Part shown: positions 7,685 to 15,921 of the stretch, one piece after another
How the letters are laid out: each line of letters begins with the position of its first letter
How positions within the stretch are numbered: the first letter of the stretch is position 1
DNA from: an uncultured Alistipes sp.
GTDB lineage: Bacteria; Bacteroidota; Bacteroidia; Bacteroidales; Rikenellaceae
DNA: 56,861 nucleotides
Assembly (NCBI GenBank): GCA_900541585.1
Contig: UQKD01000021.1
Coordinates: 1 to 56,861 of the forward strand
Direction of reading: 5' to 3'
Translations under genes and position numbers: made by a program
The notes under the pieces: generated by a model
The model's input: only the letters and a program-made list of their open reading frames with translations
Told to the model about the DNA's origin: nothing
Databases searched by the model: none

Positions 7685-8740
7685 TCAATAGTGGAAATCG
7701 GGATTGTAGCGGTAGAACTTATCCTCCTTGACGATCATCCGCTTGTTCTCCAAAAAGACTTTGAGTTGCTTGGCCTTGTTGATACCGAATGAATGGCCGA
7801 TAGCGGCATAACTGCTCTGCAACCGTCCGATAAGCGACGAATAGGAAACCCTGTCGGCTTCGGAGAATAACAATTCCAACGCCTCGCGGTGCTTGGTCTC
7901 GCAGACCTCGGCATAGTCGAAACTTTTGGCAGCGGTAATCTGCCGAGGTTGGTAGTCCTCGACCAGCTCGGGCAGGGCGTCGGCGCTGATGCGAAAGGCG
8001 AACGGCTCGAAATCCCGGTCGCGGATGTGCATCGCTGCGACGGAACTTATATCGCGGTCGAAGTCGTCTTTGGTGATTTGCAAGACGGTTTCGGCCTTGT
8101 TGTTCAGCTCCGTGCCCAAATGCCCGCGTGTGTTGTCGTCACCCTTGTTCAGATGCAGCACCGTATGGATATGGATGCGCCGCTCGTCCGTCCACTGCAT
8201 CAACTTCGTGATGAGGTCGGTCGCCTCACCGGGGCTGTTGATGTCGTGCGCCAAATCGCGGATACCGTCGATAACGACCAGTCCGAGGTCGTCGAGGTCA
8301 TAAATAGCCTCCTCGATCTTCCGCAGTCGCTCTTTGGTGGCATAACCGCGCAGGCACAGGAACTCCAATAGCGGAGGATGCGTATCGGCCGGCAACCCTG
8401 CCAGCCGCAGAATCCGGCACAACACCCGCTTGCAATGGAAGCGGCTCTGTTCCGTATCGACGTAGAGGATGCGCCGCCTCTCCGGCGGCAAAGAGGCCGA
8501 ATAGTTCAGCACCATGCCGCCGGTCATGGCTGCCGCCACGATCGCGCAGACGTTGAACGTCTTCTTGCTCTTCGCCTTACCGGTAGAAGCGCTAAAATTC
8601 CCCAAAGTCCCGACGACCGAATCATCCACCCTCAGAATCACGGGAGGAGCCACGAACTCGTCAGTCACCAACAGACGAGCCGAACGCCACGAAGAGGACG
8701 AAGCCGCCGGAATCGAATCGGAATTTCGTTGCTCACTCAT
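7685..8740 (-). CDS. RepA-like AAA ATPase/helicase
   Basis: A 351-residue P-loop ATPase of the RepA/hexameric helicase type. The start is set at the ATG at 8740, 2 bases after the HTH gene stop, not at an upstream in-frame codon that would overlap that gene by 90 bases. A Walker A-like loop is GNFSASTGKAKSKKTF; Walker B is LGLVVIDGIRDL; a likely sensor region is TVLHLNKGDDNTRGHLG. The C-terminal ~90 residues look like a winged-helix tail. It probably unwinds or helps replicate the element together with the primase. Family is clear; the exact function is inferred from context. Confidence 0.82.
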   Translation of the reverse strand: MSEQRNSDSIPAASSSSWRSARLLVTDEFVAPPVILRVDDSVVGTLGNFSASTGKAKSKKTFNVCAIVAAAMTGGMVLNYSASLPPERRRILYVDTEQSRFHCKRVLCRILRLAGLPADTHPPLLEFLCLRGYATKERLRKIEEAIYDLDDLGLVVIDGIRDLAHDINSPGEATDLITKLMQWTDERRIHIHTVLHLNKGDDNTRGHLGTELNNKAETVLQITKDDFDRDISSVAAMHIRDRDFEPFAFRISADALPELVEDYQPRQITAAKSFDYAEVCETKHREALELLFSEADRVSYSSLIGRLQSSYAAIGHSFGINKAKQLKVFLENKRMIVKEDKFYRYNPDFHY

Positions 8741-8742
8741 CG

Positions 8743-9033
8743 CTACTTCTTTTTCGCGGAACGGCCGAGTACATATTGCTGGGCCTCGGCTTCGATCTGC
8801 GCCTGCGTCTTGATAGGATTGCGACGCAACCACGCTTCCAGTTCCGCACGCTCGAAATAGAGCATCTTGCCCTGCGGCTTGTAGTGTGGAATCAGATTGC
8901 CTGACGTCAGTTTGTAGAGGTAGCTTTTCGAGAGATTCAGAAAACGGCTGGCCTCCTCGAAGCTCAACACGTTTTTGGTGTGAAACACCTGCTTTTCGAG
9001 TTCTGCAACCCGCATCTCAATACTTTTCTCCAT
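8743..9033 (-). CDS. Helix-turn-helix protein, Xis-like
   Basis: A 96-residue DNA-binding protein with a winged-helix/MerR-like HTH of the HTH_17 type: LSFEEASRFLNLSKSYLYKL, then the wing IPHYKPQGKMLYFERAELEAW. A short coiled segment precedes it and a basic tail (RSAKKK) follows. Known: such proteins in Bacteroidales elements serve as excision factors or regulators of the excision/replication genes. It is the first gene of the HTH-RepA pair, and its upstream region carries a promoter and two small palindromes. Confidence 0.85.
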   Translation of the reverse strand: MEKSIEMRVAELEKQVFHTKNVLSFEEASRFLNLSKSYLYKLTSGNLIPHYKPQGKMLYFERAELEAWLRRNPIKTQAQIEAEAQQYVLGRSAKKK

Positions 9034-9062
9034 AATTTAGATAGATTTGAAATAAAACAAAT

Positions 9063-9109
9063 GGAGTGCATGCCCTCCGTATCTTGTAACCGTTACGGGG
9101 GCAAATGTA
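9063..9109 (-). promoter_or_regulatory. Promoter and palindromes before the HTH gene
   Basis: On the minus strand, TACATTTG (plus coordinates 9102-9109) matches the -7 element. Between it and the HTH start lie a palindrome GTAACcGTTAC (9086-9096) and an imperfect one, GGAGTGCATGCCCTCC (9063-9078). These could be autoregulatory sites of the HTH protein. Confidence 0.5.
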
Positions 9110-9162
9110 TTGACGATAAGCTTGATAGCAGATTGACCTATCTTTGAGGTCTCAACCCATTC

Positions 9163-10065
9163 TCAAAGTCTTTTCACTTGTATGAGGTACCTTTCAAGGG
9201 TTGCATATTTTCCCTCGACGCCGACGTCGCGGATGTAGTTGGTTGCCGTGGATAAGTCGCTTTGGTTGATGTATTTATCGCGGGTCGTATCTTTCGAGAG
9301 GAAGAGTTTGTGATTGGCGATGACGGATTGCCAGTTCGGTGTTATCAACCCGCGGCTGCTCAATCCGGAAAAAAAGAATGCAACGAGGCGATTGTTGTTC
9401 GACCGCACGATCGCATGGGGCTTCCCCGCAAGAATCGCAGCCAGATCATCGGCCGTCAGCGGCACATTGAACATCTTCACATCATTTACGGCTTCCGCCA
9501 GAAAAGCAACTTGCGGTTCGGTCAATATCGAATCGAACGGGTTATCCGTTTCGGCAATAGGCGGCACGGCTTTAGGCGGAAGTTCAGCATCTGCCGTCCG
9601 GTTGTCTTTCGCATGCCATTCGGCCCTTTTCCGATCGCCTAAATAGGCGGCATATCGCTCCAGTACGATGGTTCGCACCATCACCGAGAAATAAGGCAGA
9701 GAAATATCATAAGTCGTCGGCTCACGCTCGTAGCGGGAGTAATCGAACGACGGCAGAGAAAAGGTACGGTATTTCTTCTTTTCATCGGCATTCAATGCCT
9801 CGAAAAAGCTGCTTTCCCAAAGAAACGCAGCATCCGAATAGCAATATCGAATGTCGGACAGAACGGAATGACGCAAATACAACTCCGCCAATTCGTCGGC
9901 TGTGCGGATATATTCCTGCCGCTCCAGCTCCCGCATTTGTTCATGATCCAAATAGGAGGATTGCGCCGTAATACGGTCCGTCAATACCCGATAGGCATGA
10001 TTGATACAGCGGTTGAACAACTCCTGTATCCCGTCGAGTTGGGATTTCAGTGCCAAAACTTCCAT
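9163..10065 (-). CDS. Unknown protein of the mobile element
   Basis: A 300-residue soluble protein with no signal or membrane segment. The N-terminal ~100 residues are strongly helical with many charged residues (DHEQMRELERQEYIRTADEL), and the C-terminal ~120 residues contain FNVPLTADDLAAILAGK and a final region ending KYATLERYLIQVKRL. I do not recognise a named domain. Similar-sized unknown proteins are common beside integrases in Bacteroidales elements, and some, such as RteC-like proteins, regulate excision; similarity to those is not evident here. A weak minus-strand -7 element TATCTTTA lies just upstream. Confidence 0.7.
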   Translation of the reverse strand: MEVLALKSQLDGIQELFNRCINHAYRVLTDRITAQSSYLDHEQMRELERQEYIRTADELAELYLRHSVLSDIRYCYSDAAFLWESSFFEALNADEKKKYRTFSLPSFDYSRYEREPTTYDISLPYFSVMVRTIVLERYAAYLGDRKRAEWHAKDNRTADAELPPKAVPPIAETDNPFDSILTEPQVAFLAEAVNDVKMFNVPLTADDLAAILAGKPHAIVRSNNNRLVAFFFSGLSSRGLITPNWQSVIANHKLFLSKDTTRDKYINQSDLSTATNYIRDVGVEGKYATLERYLIQVKRL

Positions 10066-10156
10066 AACTTTCCTGTTAAAATCCGTTTATAAAGATAGGA
10101 AAAACGGACGAAAAAGAAAAACATGCGAAATATTGTCCGCACGTTTGGCCTCTGTT

Positions 10157-11350
10157 TCAGTCGGTCAGATTCGGAATCAATCCGATGGCCTCCTCTTTCT
10201 TCTTGTCCACGATTTTGGCGTAAATCTGCGTCGTGGCGATATTCTTGTGGCCGAGCAACTTGCTGACAGTATATAAATCGGCACCCAAAGTCAGCATCAT
10301 CGTGGCATGGGTATGACGGGCAACGTGAAACGAGATGTGTTTGGTGATTCCAGCGACTTTCGCCCAGTGTTGCAGCGTGTCATTCACCGTCCCCTCGTGT
10401 GTCAGCGGAAAGATAAAATCGCTGTCGTTCGCTTTGCCGCGCTCCGGCAGCCATTTCAACGCCTCGTCAGAAATCGGCAGGTAAAGCGGTTCTTTGGTTT
10501 TCTGCATCGTGATTTCGATGCGGACGCGCCCACCGCTCCGCTGCAAGTCGCACCACTTCAATTTGCGAATGTCGCTTACACGCAACCCGCATAGGCAACT
10601 GAAAAGAAAAGCCCGCTTGACGATCTCGTGCCGACATTCGGTATTTATCAGCGTCTTCAACTCGTCGATTGTCAGATACTCGCGACGGCTTGGTTCTTGC
10701 CGCACTTTACTTGCTAAATCAAACTCTTTGGTCGGATTGACAGTGATGATCCCCTCTTTGTAAGCGCGGTTGATGGCCGTTCTCAAGGTACCGTAATAGG
10801 AGACGACCGAATTGTTGCTCAACCGCCCTCCGGCTTTCAATACGCCGTATTTGCTGGCTTTCGGCATCTGCCGCAGGTAATCGGTAAACTCCGAAAGAAA
10901 CTCCTTATCGACGTCCCGAAAAGCGATATAGTCGCCGCGAAACAGCTTCAATGCCCGGACGGTATTGAGCACCGTTCGGGCATAGTTCCGGCTTCCCTGA
11001 TTGGCAGACTGCTTTCCGATATTCTCCAAATAATCGAGCAAGTTCACTCGGGACTTGTTCGTGTTCTGGAATCCGTGCGCGTCGTTCTGCACCTCGACGA
11101 TCCGTTTACTCTGAATCGCTTTGGCAAGGGCGAGCGTCGCTTCGTTCTTTGCCTTATCCTCCCGCGTCCGTTCGGGGATAAGGTATAGCTTCAGAAACTC
11201 GTATTTCCGCTTGCCGCCGACATAGTTCTCCTTACGGATCACGTCGCCCGTATAATAGTCCAAATAGATGGATTGATTTCCGTTGGAGAGTTGCTTGAAC
11301 CGGATTCGCACCGGCTCCTTCAATTTGACCGTCTGTTTCTGCTTCACCAT
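10157..11350 (-). CDS. Tyrosine recombinase (integrase)
   Basis: A 397-residue site-specific recombinase with the three-part layout of Bacteroidetes integrases: an arm-binding region (1-95), a SAM-like core-binding domain (~100-205) and the catalytic domain (~225-390). Catalytic residues are visible: Arg257 (CLCGLRVSDI), His342 and Arg345 (HVARH), His368 (LGHKN) and the nucleophile Tyr377 (TTQIYAKI). It should integrate and excise the element through a covalent 3'-phosphotyrosine. Its start faces the chromosomal boundary, as is usual, and repeats that could be its arm sites lie 44-85 bases upstream. Confidence 0.95.
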   Translation of the reverse strand: MVKQKQTVKLKEPVRIRFKQLSNGNQSIYLDYYTGDVIRKENYVGGKRKYEFLKLYLIPERTREDKAKNEATLALAKAIQSKRIVEVQNDAHGFQNTNKSRVNLLDYLENIGKQSANQGSRNYARTVLNTVRALKLFRGDYIAFRDVDKEFLSEFTDYLRQMPKASKYGVLKAGGRLSNNSVVSYYGTLRTAINRAYKEGIITVNPTKEFDLASKVRQEPSRREYLTIDELKTLINTECRHEIVKRAFLFSCLCGLRVSDIRKLKWCDLQRSGGRVRIEITMQKTKEPLYLPISDEALKWLPERGKANDSDFIFPLTHEGTVNDTLQHWAKVAGITKHISFHVARHTHATMMLTLGADLYTVSKLLGHKNIATTQIYAKIVDKKKEEAIGLIPNLTD

Positions 11351-11393
11351 ACCGTTCCCGTTTATTGCTCCAACGGCAAATATAACGAATTTG

Positions 11394-11435
11394 TTTTGTT
11401 ACTGCGGTATTTTCAAGTAACAAAATAGTAACAAA
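11394..11435. repeat. Three copies of AGTAACAAA upstream of the integrase
   Basis: TTTTGTTACT (11394-11403) and AGTAACAAAA (11416-11425) form a perfect 10-bp inverted repeat; a third copy, AGTAACAAA, follows directly at 11427-11435. The spacing of the two direct copies is 11 bases, one helical turn. They are well placed to be integrase arm-type sites or an operator near attR. Confidence 0.65.
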
Positions 11436-11522
11436 TATCGGGCAATCATGGGCTTTGTCAGGAAAATCGCAAAAACAACCGAAAATTCCGCAATAAAATA
11501 TAAATAGCTATATTTCAATGAT

Positions 11523-12446
11523 TTATATTTGATTTTTCGTCATTTCTCTATCCTTTCTGTAGATTTGATAACTGTTCACGAAGTTCTGCCATACGATGTA
11601 CGCCGTGGGGGCGATCGAGGAGATCGGGTCGAGGAACGACTGGGCCATCCACACCGCGAGGACCGTGTTTTTCTGCCCGAGGGACTGGCCGCCCGCAGGA
11701 GCGTCGCCGTAACGGCGGCCCAGCATGCGCCCCACCTTGAACTGCCCGAGGCAGATCGCCAGCGCGGCGAAGGCCAGCCACAGTTCCGTCGAGAGCGAAG
11801 CGTCGTGCAGGTCGAGGATGAAGGCCGTCGTGCGTCCGATGATGACCAGCAGCGACGCCAGCCACATATAGAACGAAATCTGGCTGTGGTCGCCGACCCA
11901 TTTCGCCGCCTTGGGGATGACCAGCCGGCAGAACTGCGCCGCGGCGAACGGCATCACCAGCAGCGGCGCGATGCGGGCCAGGATCTGTGCGAAGGTGCAC
12001 GCCCCCGTTCCCGTGAAGGTCAGAATCACGGGCGCCAGCAGCGCGACGGCCATGTTGCAGAGCAGGCTGTACGTAGCCATCGTGGCGACGTTGGCCCCCA
12101 GCATACCCCCGATGACCACCGCGGCCATCGCCACGGGGGCCAGCACGCAGACCATCGCTCCCTGCGCCAGGATGACGTTCAGCGGCCGCAGCAGCAGAAA
12201 AACCCCGATGCAGACCACCGTCTGAAACAGCAGCAGCCACACGTGAAGCATCGAAGGCTTCATCTGGCTGGGCTTCACGCGGCAGAAGGTGACGAACAGC
12301 ATCAGGAAAATCAGCGTCGGGGTGATCATCTGCCCCGAAAGCTCCTCCAGCGCCGAGATCGGACGGCACAGCAGCGCCCCGACAACCATGGCCGTCGGCA
12401 TGGCGACGGTCTTCACATTGCGGTGCAGATGTTCCAGCAGGTGCAT
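11523..12446 (-). CDS. BASS-family (bile acid:sodium symporter-like) transporter
   Basis: A 307-residue inner-membrane protein with about nine or ten hydrophobic segments throughout. The repeated-fold features and the near-C-terminal signature GQKNTVLAVWMAQSFLDP resemble the BASS superfamily, which moves organic acids or sterols with Na+; the real substrate is unknown. It starts 1 base after the YqeY stop, so the two are co-transcribed. Its last codons lie at the presumed element boundary and are more AT-rich than the rest (EMTKNQI), so the extreme C-terminus may have been changed by the insertion. Confidence 0.72.
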   Translation of the reverse strand: MHLLEHLHRNVKTVAMPTAMVVGALLCRPISALEELSGQMITPTLIFLMLFVTFCRVKPSQMKPSMLHVWLLLFQTVVCIGVFLLLRPLNVILAQGAMVCVLAPVAMAAVVIGGMLGANVATMATYSLLCNMAVALLAPVILTFTGTGACTFAQILARIAPLLVMPFAAAQFCRLVIPKAAKWVGDHSQISFYMWLASLLVIIGRTTAFILDLHDASLSTELWLAFAALAICLGQFKVGRMLGRRYGDAPAGGQSLGQKNTVLAVWMAQSFLDPISSIAPTAYIVWQNFVNSYQIYRKDREMTKNQI

Positions 12447-12447
12447 T

Positions 12448-12897
12448 TTAAGCCAGCAGCTCCTTGACCTTGGCCGAAATGTCCTTGCCGTCGGCGCGGC
12501 CCGCGAGCCTCTTCGAAGCCACGCCCATCACCTTGCCCATCTCCTTCATCGACGTGGCGCCGACCTCGGCGATCAGGGCCTTGACCTCGGCGGTCAGCTC
12601 CTCCGGGGTGAGCTGTTTGGGCAGGAACTCCTGGAAAACGGCCACCTGGGCCAGCTCCTCCGACGCCAGGTCCGCACGGTTTTGCTCGGAGAAGATCGCC
12701 GCCGAGTCGGTCCCCTGCTTGGCGAGCTTCGAGATGATCTTCAGCACGTCGGCGTCGGGCAGTTCGGCGATCTCCGGACCTGCGGTCTTGGCCTCGATGA
12801 TGTATTTCTTCGCATTGCGCAGCGCGCTCAGGCGCACCGTGTCCTTGGCCTTCATGGCCTCCATGATTCCTTTCGAAATCTGCTGTTCCAACGACAT
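12448..12897 (-). CDS. YqeY/GatB-YqeY domain protein
   Basis: A 149-residue cytoplasmic protein matching the YqeY family along its length: N-terminal helices (MSLEQQISKGIMEAMKAKDT, then LRNAKKYIIEAK) and the C-terminal part with EFLPKQLTPEEL and MGKVMGVASKRLAGRADG. This domain is shared with the tail of the GatB amidotransferase subunit and is thought to bind tRNA; the free-standing protein has no settled function. It is followed at 1 base by the BASS transporter, whose role is not obviously connected. Confidence 0.93.
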   Translation of the reverse strand: MSLEQQISKGIMEAMKAKDTVRLSALRNAKKYIIEAKTAGPEIAELPDADVLKIISKLAKQGTDSAAIFSEQNRADLASEELAQVAVFQEFLPKQLTPEELTAEVKALIAEVGATSMKEMGKVMGVASKRLAGRADGKDISAKVKELLA

Positions 12898-12927
12898 AAC
12901 TCTAAATGATTTAATCGGTTATACAAT

Positions 12928-15921
12928 TTATTTATCATTCCGCTTCAGGAGGAATCGCAGCACGTCGCGCATCAGCCGGTCGCGCTGCACGCTGTCGGAG
13001 AGCGACTCGAAGGGGAAACCCATGACGAAAGTCCGTCCTCCGGCGTCGCAGGCCACGCCCGCCGTGCGGCCGTTGTCGTCGTAGCGCATCACGGCGAAAG
13101 CGCCCGCACCTGCGGGTTTCAGCGCATCGGCCTGCTCGACGATGTAACGGTCGCGGCGGTATTCGGTGTTGAAGCGGTATTCGCCGCGTGAAAACGACGT
13201 GTTCGAAGTCATGACCCGCACCCGTCCGCGTTCCGAAGGATGTCCCCCGTCGGAGTCGATGCGGAGCACCTCCCGGGCGAACGCGCGCCCCTCCTCCGGG
13301 GCCCCTTCGTCCCAGAGGTCGGCCGCCACGTAGCTTCCCGACGCAAAGAGCGTTCCGCCGCCGGCCAGGTAACGCCGCAGGGCGCCCTGCAACTCCGGCG
13401 GGAAGGTCCGGAAGGCCGCCTCGCACACCCCGCGGCCCAGCGGCGTGGTGCGCTGCTTGCCCAGGATCAGGTCGACGGCCGGATAGGCTTCGAGCGACAC
13501 CTCGCCCCGCTCCACGGCCCGGGCCGACGCCGAGCAGAACGAGTAGCCCGCCGCCGCGACGGAACGTCCGTGCAGGGCCGGATAGTCGAACGTATTGCCG
13601 CCGATCACGTCGGTCTCCCAGTCGCATGCGCAGGCCCCGAGGGCGACGCTGTCGACGTTGCAGCGGGCCTGCGCGAGGTCGAAGACGCGCTGCGCTCCGA
13701 TAAAGGCGATGTCCTGCCGGTCCGCAACGCCCCCGTCGAGGTCCATGCGGAATCCGGCCAGCGAATCGCTCCGTTCGCTCTGCGGGGCACTCACACGGTC
13801 GAATCCGTTGACGATCAGCACGCGGCCCTTTTCGTCGGGCACGCGGCAGGCCGCAAGCGTCTCGCTCGGAAAGCTCTCGCCGCCCTCGTTGACGGCCGTG
13901 ACCCGGTAGGCGTACATGCGTCCCGGCTCCTGCCGGACGGTCAGGCGGGGTTTGTCGACATAGCGGCCGTTGTCGAAACCGCCGTCGTCCACGCGCGTGT
14001 AGACCACATAGCCCGTCGGCGCGGCGGTCGCTTCGAGCGGGTCCATCACCGGACTCCACGAGAGCGCGACCTCGCCGTCACCGGCGAATTCCGCGGCGAA
14101 CGCCTCGACCGGCAGCGGCTGCACTACATAAGGTAAACCGTATTGCGAGCTGATATAGCGCAGGATACCCTTGTAAACCGCGCGGCTCACGAGGAACTTG
14201 AACCGCGGGTCGTGCCCCAGGCGCATGTCGGCGAAATTCTGGTGCGACAAGAGCTCGAGCAGCATCGTCGGGACGCCCGGCACGCGCGCTTCGTAATAGG
14301 CGCGGTTCCACATCCCGCGGCGGCTCCAGTCGGGTTCGCAGGTGCGGCGGATGTCTTCGACGATCTGTGTCTGCACGAGGTCCGTCAGGTCACGCGAACG
14401 GTAGCGGTCGGCCCCGCCCTGGAATTTGCCCTTGTTCTCGCGGGTGAAGAAGATGCCCAGCGTGCCGATGATGCCGTCGCCATCGCGCACCCCGGCGTCG
14501 GAGTGGAACGCCAGCGCCATGTCGACCGGAATGCGCAGTCCCGCGGAGTCGGGCAGGCGTTCCGAACCGCCCATCAGGGCATTGACCCAATGGGCGCGAG
14601 ACATGTAGTCATCCTTGTAGTCGTCGGTATGGTTCTTCGGCGTGTAGACCTCTTCCGGAAATCCCGCCCACTGGAGCCAGTAGCGCGCACCCTCGCAGAA
14701 ACGCGGGTAACCGCTGGTCTCCGCGGTATACTCCATGTCGGGCAGGCGCAGCGAGTCGCAGGGCGTGCGGGCCACGTTGCCGTAGCCGCCGCCGATCTTC
14801 ACCGCGTCGGCCGAAACGATGCGCCCGTCCTTCCGCGAACGGTTCGTGAGGGTCACGACCTCCTGCCGTCCGGCGGCGAACGGAAAGCGCCCGAGGTAAA
14901 TCCACGTCCCGCCGCCCATCGTCTGATTGACAGCCAGCGAGGTCTCGCCGCCGAGGTGGCGGACCGTATAATGCGCGTCGTCGGCGCTTTCGGGCGTCGA
15001 TTCGTAGCTCACGTAGACGGCGTATTCGCCCCGCTCGGGGATGTCGGCGCGCCACACGGCACGGCTCGTGGCCCCGCCGGTCACGGTGCGCGCACGGCGC
15101 GTGGTGCCGTCGCGGAAGGGATTTTCGCCCGTAAGGTAAACCTGCCGGAGGTGCGCGAAGCCCGTGCCGCCGCTCTCCCACGCCCCCTCCTCCGCATACT
15201 GCCCGGCATTGTCGTTATCGGCCAGCACTTCGTGCTTCTGCACGTCGCGTTCGCGAGGCAGCAGCACGCACGCCCCGGCGTTTTCGAGCATCGGAACCAG
15301 GTAGGGCAAAACGTAGCTTTGCGTATAGAGGTCCTCGCAGGTCTGCCAGAGCGCCGAGCGCTGCCATTTCCAGCGGTTCTCCGTCTGGTCGAAATAGCGT
15401 CCGTGGCTCTGCCACAGGGCGATATGGCGGCCCGAAAGTCCCCGCGCGGGGGTCTCGGGAGCCGAAAGGCGCGTCACGAGCGGACGCCCGGAGCGGTTGG
15501 TGAAGAGGACGATCCTCTTTTTGTCGACGAGTTTGCGCACCTGCGCGGCGTTGCGGCAGGCCAGCGGGATCAGTTCGGAGACCTCGCGGTTGTCGGTATA
15601 GAGTTCGATGGAGGCCTTGCGGAACTCATGCGGCAGCAGGGCGCGCACCGAGTCGCGCATGGCCCGCAGGTTGTCCTCGCGGAAGGGATAGTTGGCCAGC
15701 CCCGCCGTGGCATAGATCCGCACCCGGCCGCGCGAGGCCTTGACGGCCTGGACGCGCACGGTGATCGGTTCCGGCTTCTGGTAACCGCCCGACACCTCGC
15801 GCGAAACGATGCGCGAGAGGGTCTGGCCGATCTCCTGCCGCGTCGCGGAACCGATTTCCGCGGCGGAGGCTTCACTTAAAGCAAAGAGTGAGATTAGAAG
15901 GTATAAAATTCTATTTTTCAT
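12928..15921 (-). CDS. Secreted amidase-like protein with golvesin-like, Fn3 and C-terminal domains
   Basis: A 997-residue exported protein with a signal peptide (residues 1-20, cut near ASA-AE). An N-acetylmuramoyl-L-alanine amidase (Amidase_3) fold appears split: the first part is ~165-228 (IALWQSHGRYFD, TCEDLYTQS, LPRERD) and resumes at ~405-600 (FHSDAG at ~472, then TMLLELLSHQN). Between them, ~250-385, sits a golvesin/xanthan-lyase-type beta domain (GEYAVYVSYES, GTWIYLGRFPF, VSADAVKIGGG). An Fn3-like domain follows (~625-690), then a C-terminal domain with an amidotransferase-like look. It probably acts on peptidoglycan. Its start overlaps the symporter stop by 11 bases. Confidence 0.8.
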   Translation of the reverse strand: MKNRILYLLISLFALSEASAAEIGSATRQEIGQTLSRIVSREVSGGYQKPEPITVRVQAVKASRGRVRIYATAGLANYPFREDNLRAMRDSVRALLPHEFRKASIELYTDNREVSELIPLACRNAAQVRKLVDKKRIVLFTNRSGRPLVTRLSAPETPARGLSGRHIALWQSHGRYFDQTENRWKWQRSALWQTCEDLYTQSYVLPYLVPMLENAGACVLLPRERDVQKHEVLADNDNAGQYAEEGAWESGGTGFAHLRQVYLTGENPFRDGTTRRARTVTGGATSRAVWRADIPERGEYAVYVSYESTPESADDAHYTVRHLGGETSLAVNQTMGGGTWIYLGRFPFAAGRQEVVTLTNRSRKDGRIVSADAVKIGGGYGNVARTPCDSLRLPDMEYTAETSGYPRFCEGARYWLQWAGFPEEVYTPKNHTDDYKDDYMSRAHWVNALMGGSERLPDSAGLRIPVDMALAFHSDAGVRDGDGIIGTLGIFFTRENKGKFQGGADRYRSRDLTDLVQTQIVEDIRRTCEPDWSRRGMWNRAYYEARVPGVPTMLLELLSHQNFADMRLGHDPRFKFLVSRAVYKGILRYISSQYGLPYVVQPLPVEAFAAEFAGDGEVALSWSPVMDPLEATAAPTGYVVYTRVDDGGFDNGRYVDKPRLTVRQEPGRMYAYRVTAVNEGGESFPSETLAACRVPDEKGRVLIVNGFDRVSAPQSERSDSLAGFRMDLDGGVADRQDIAFIGAQRVFDLAQARCNVDSVALGACACDWETDVIGGNTFDYPALHGRSVAAAGYSFCSASARAVERGEVSLEAYPAVDLILGKQRTTPLGRGVCEAAFRTFPPELQGALRRYLAGGGTLFASGSYVAADLWDEGAPEEGRAFAREVLRIDSDGGHPSERGRVRVMTSNTSFSRGEYRFNTEYRRDRYIVEQADALKPAGAGAFAVMRYDDNGRTAGVACDAGGRTFVMGFPFESLSDSVQRDRLMRDVLRFLLKRNDK

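Larger units (their letters stand above)
1..11522. mobile_element. Integrative mobilizable element (left end not seen), with a low-GC cargo cassette
   Basis: Seen: a leftward set of integrase, HTH/Xis-like protein, RepA-like ATPase, Toprim primase and MobV relaxase, with hairpin-rich spacers. Known: this combination is typical of Bacteroidales mobilizable elements, which excise, replicate briefly and are moved by a helper conjugative element. The right end should lie between the integrase start (11350) and the stop of the BASS-type transporter (11523), where GC content rises to the chromosomal level. I found no matching direct repeat on the left, so the left end may lie outside the window. 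The AT-rich genes at 1-2526 may be cargo or a separate insertion. Confidence 0.7.
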
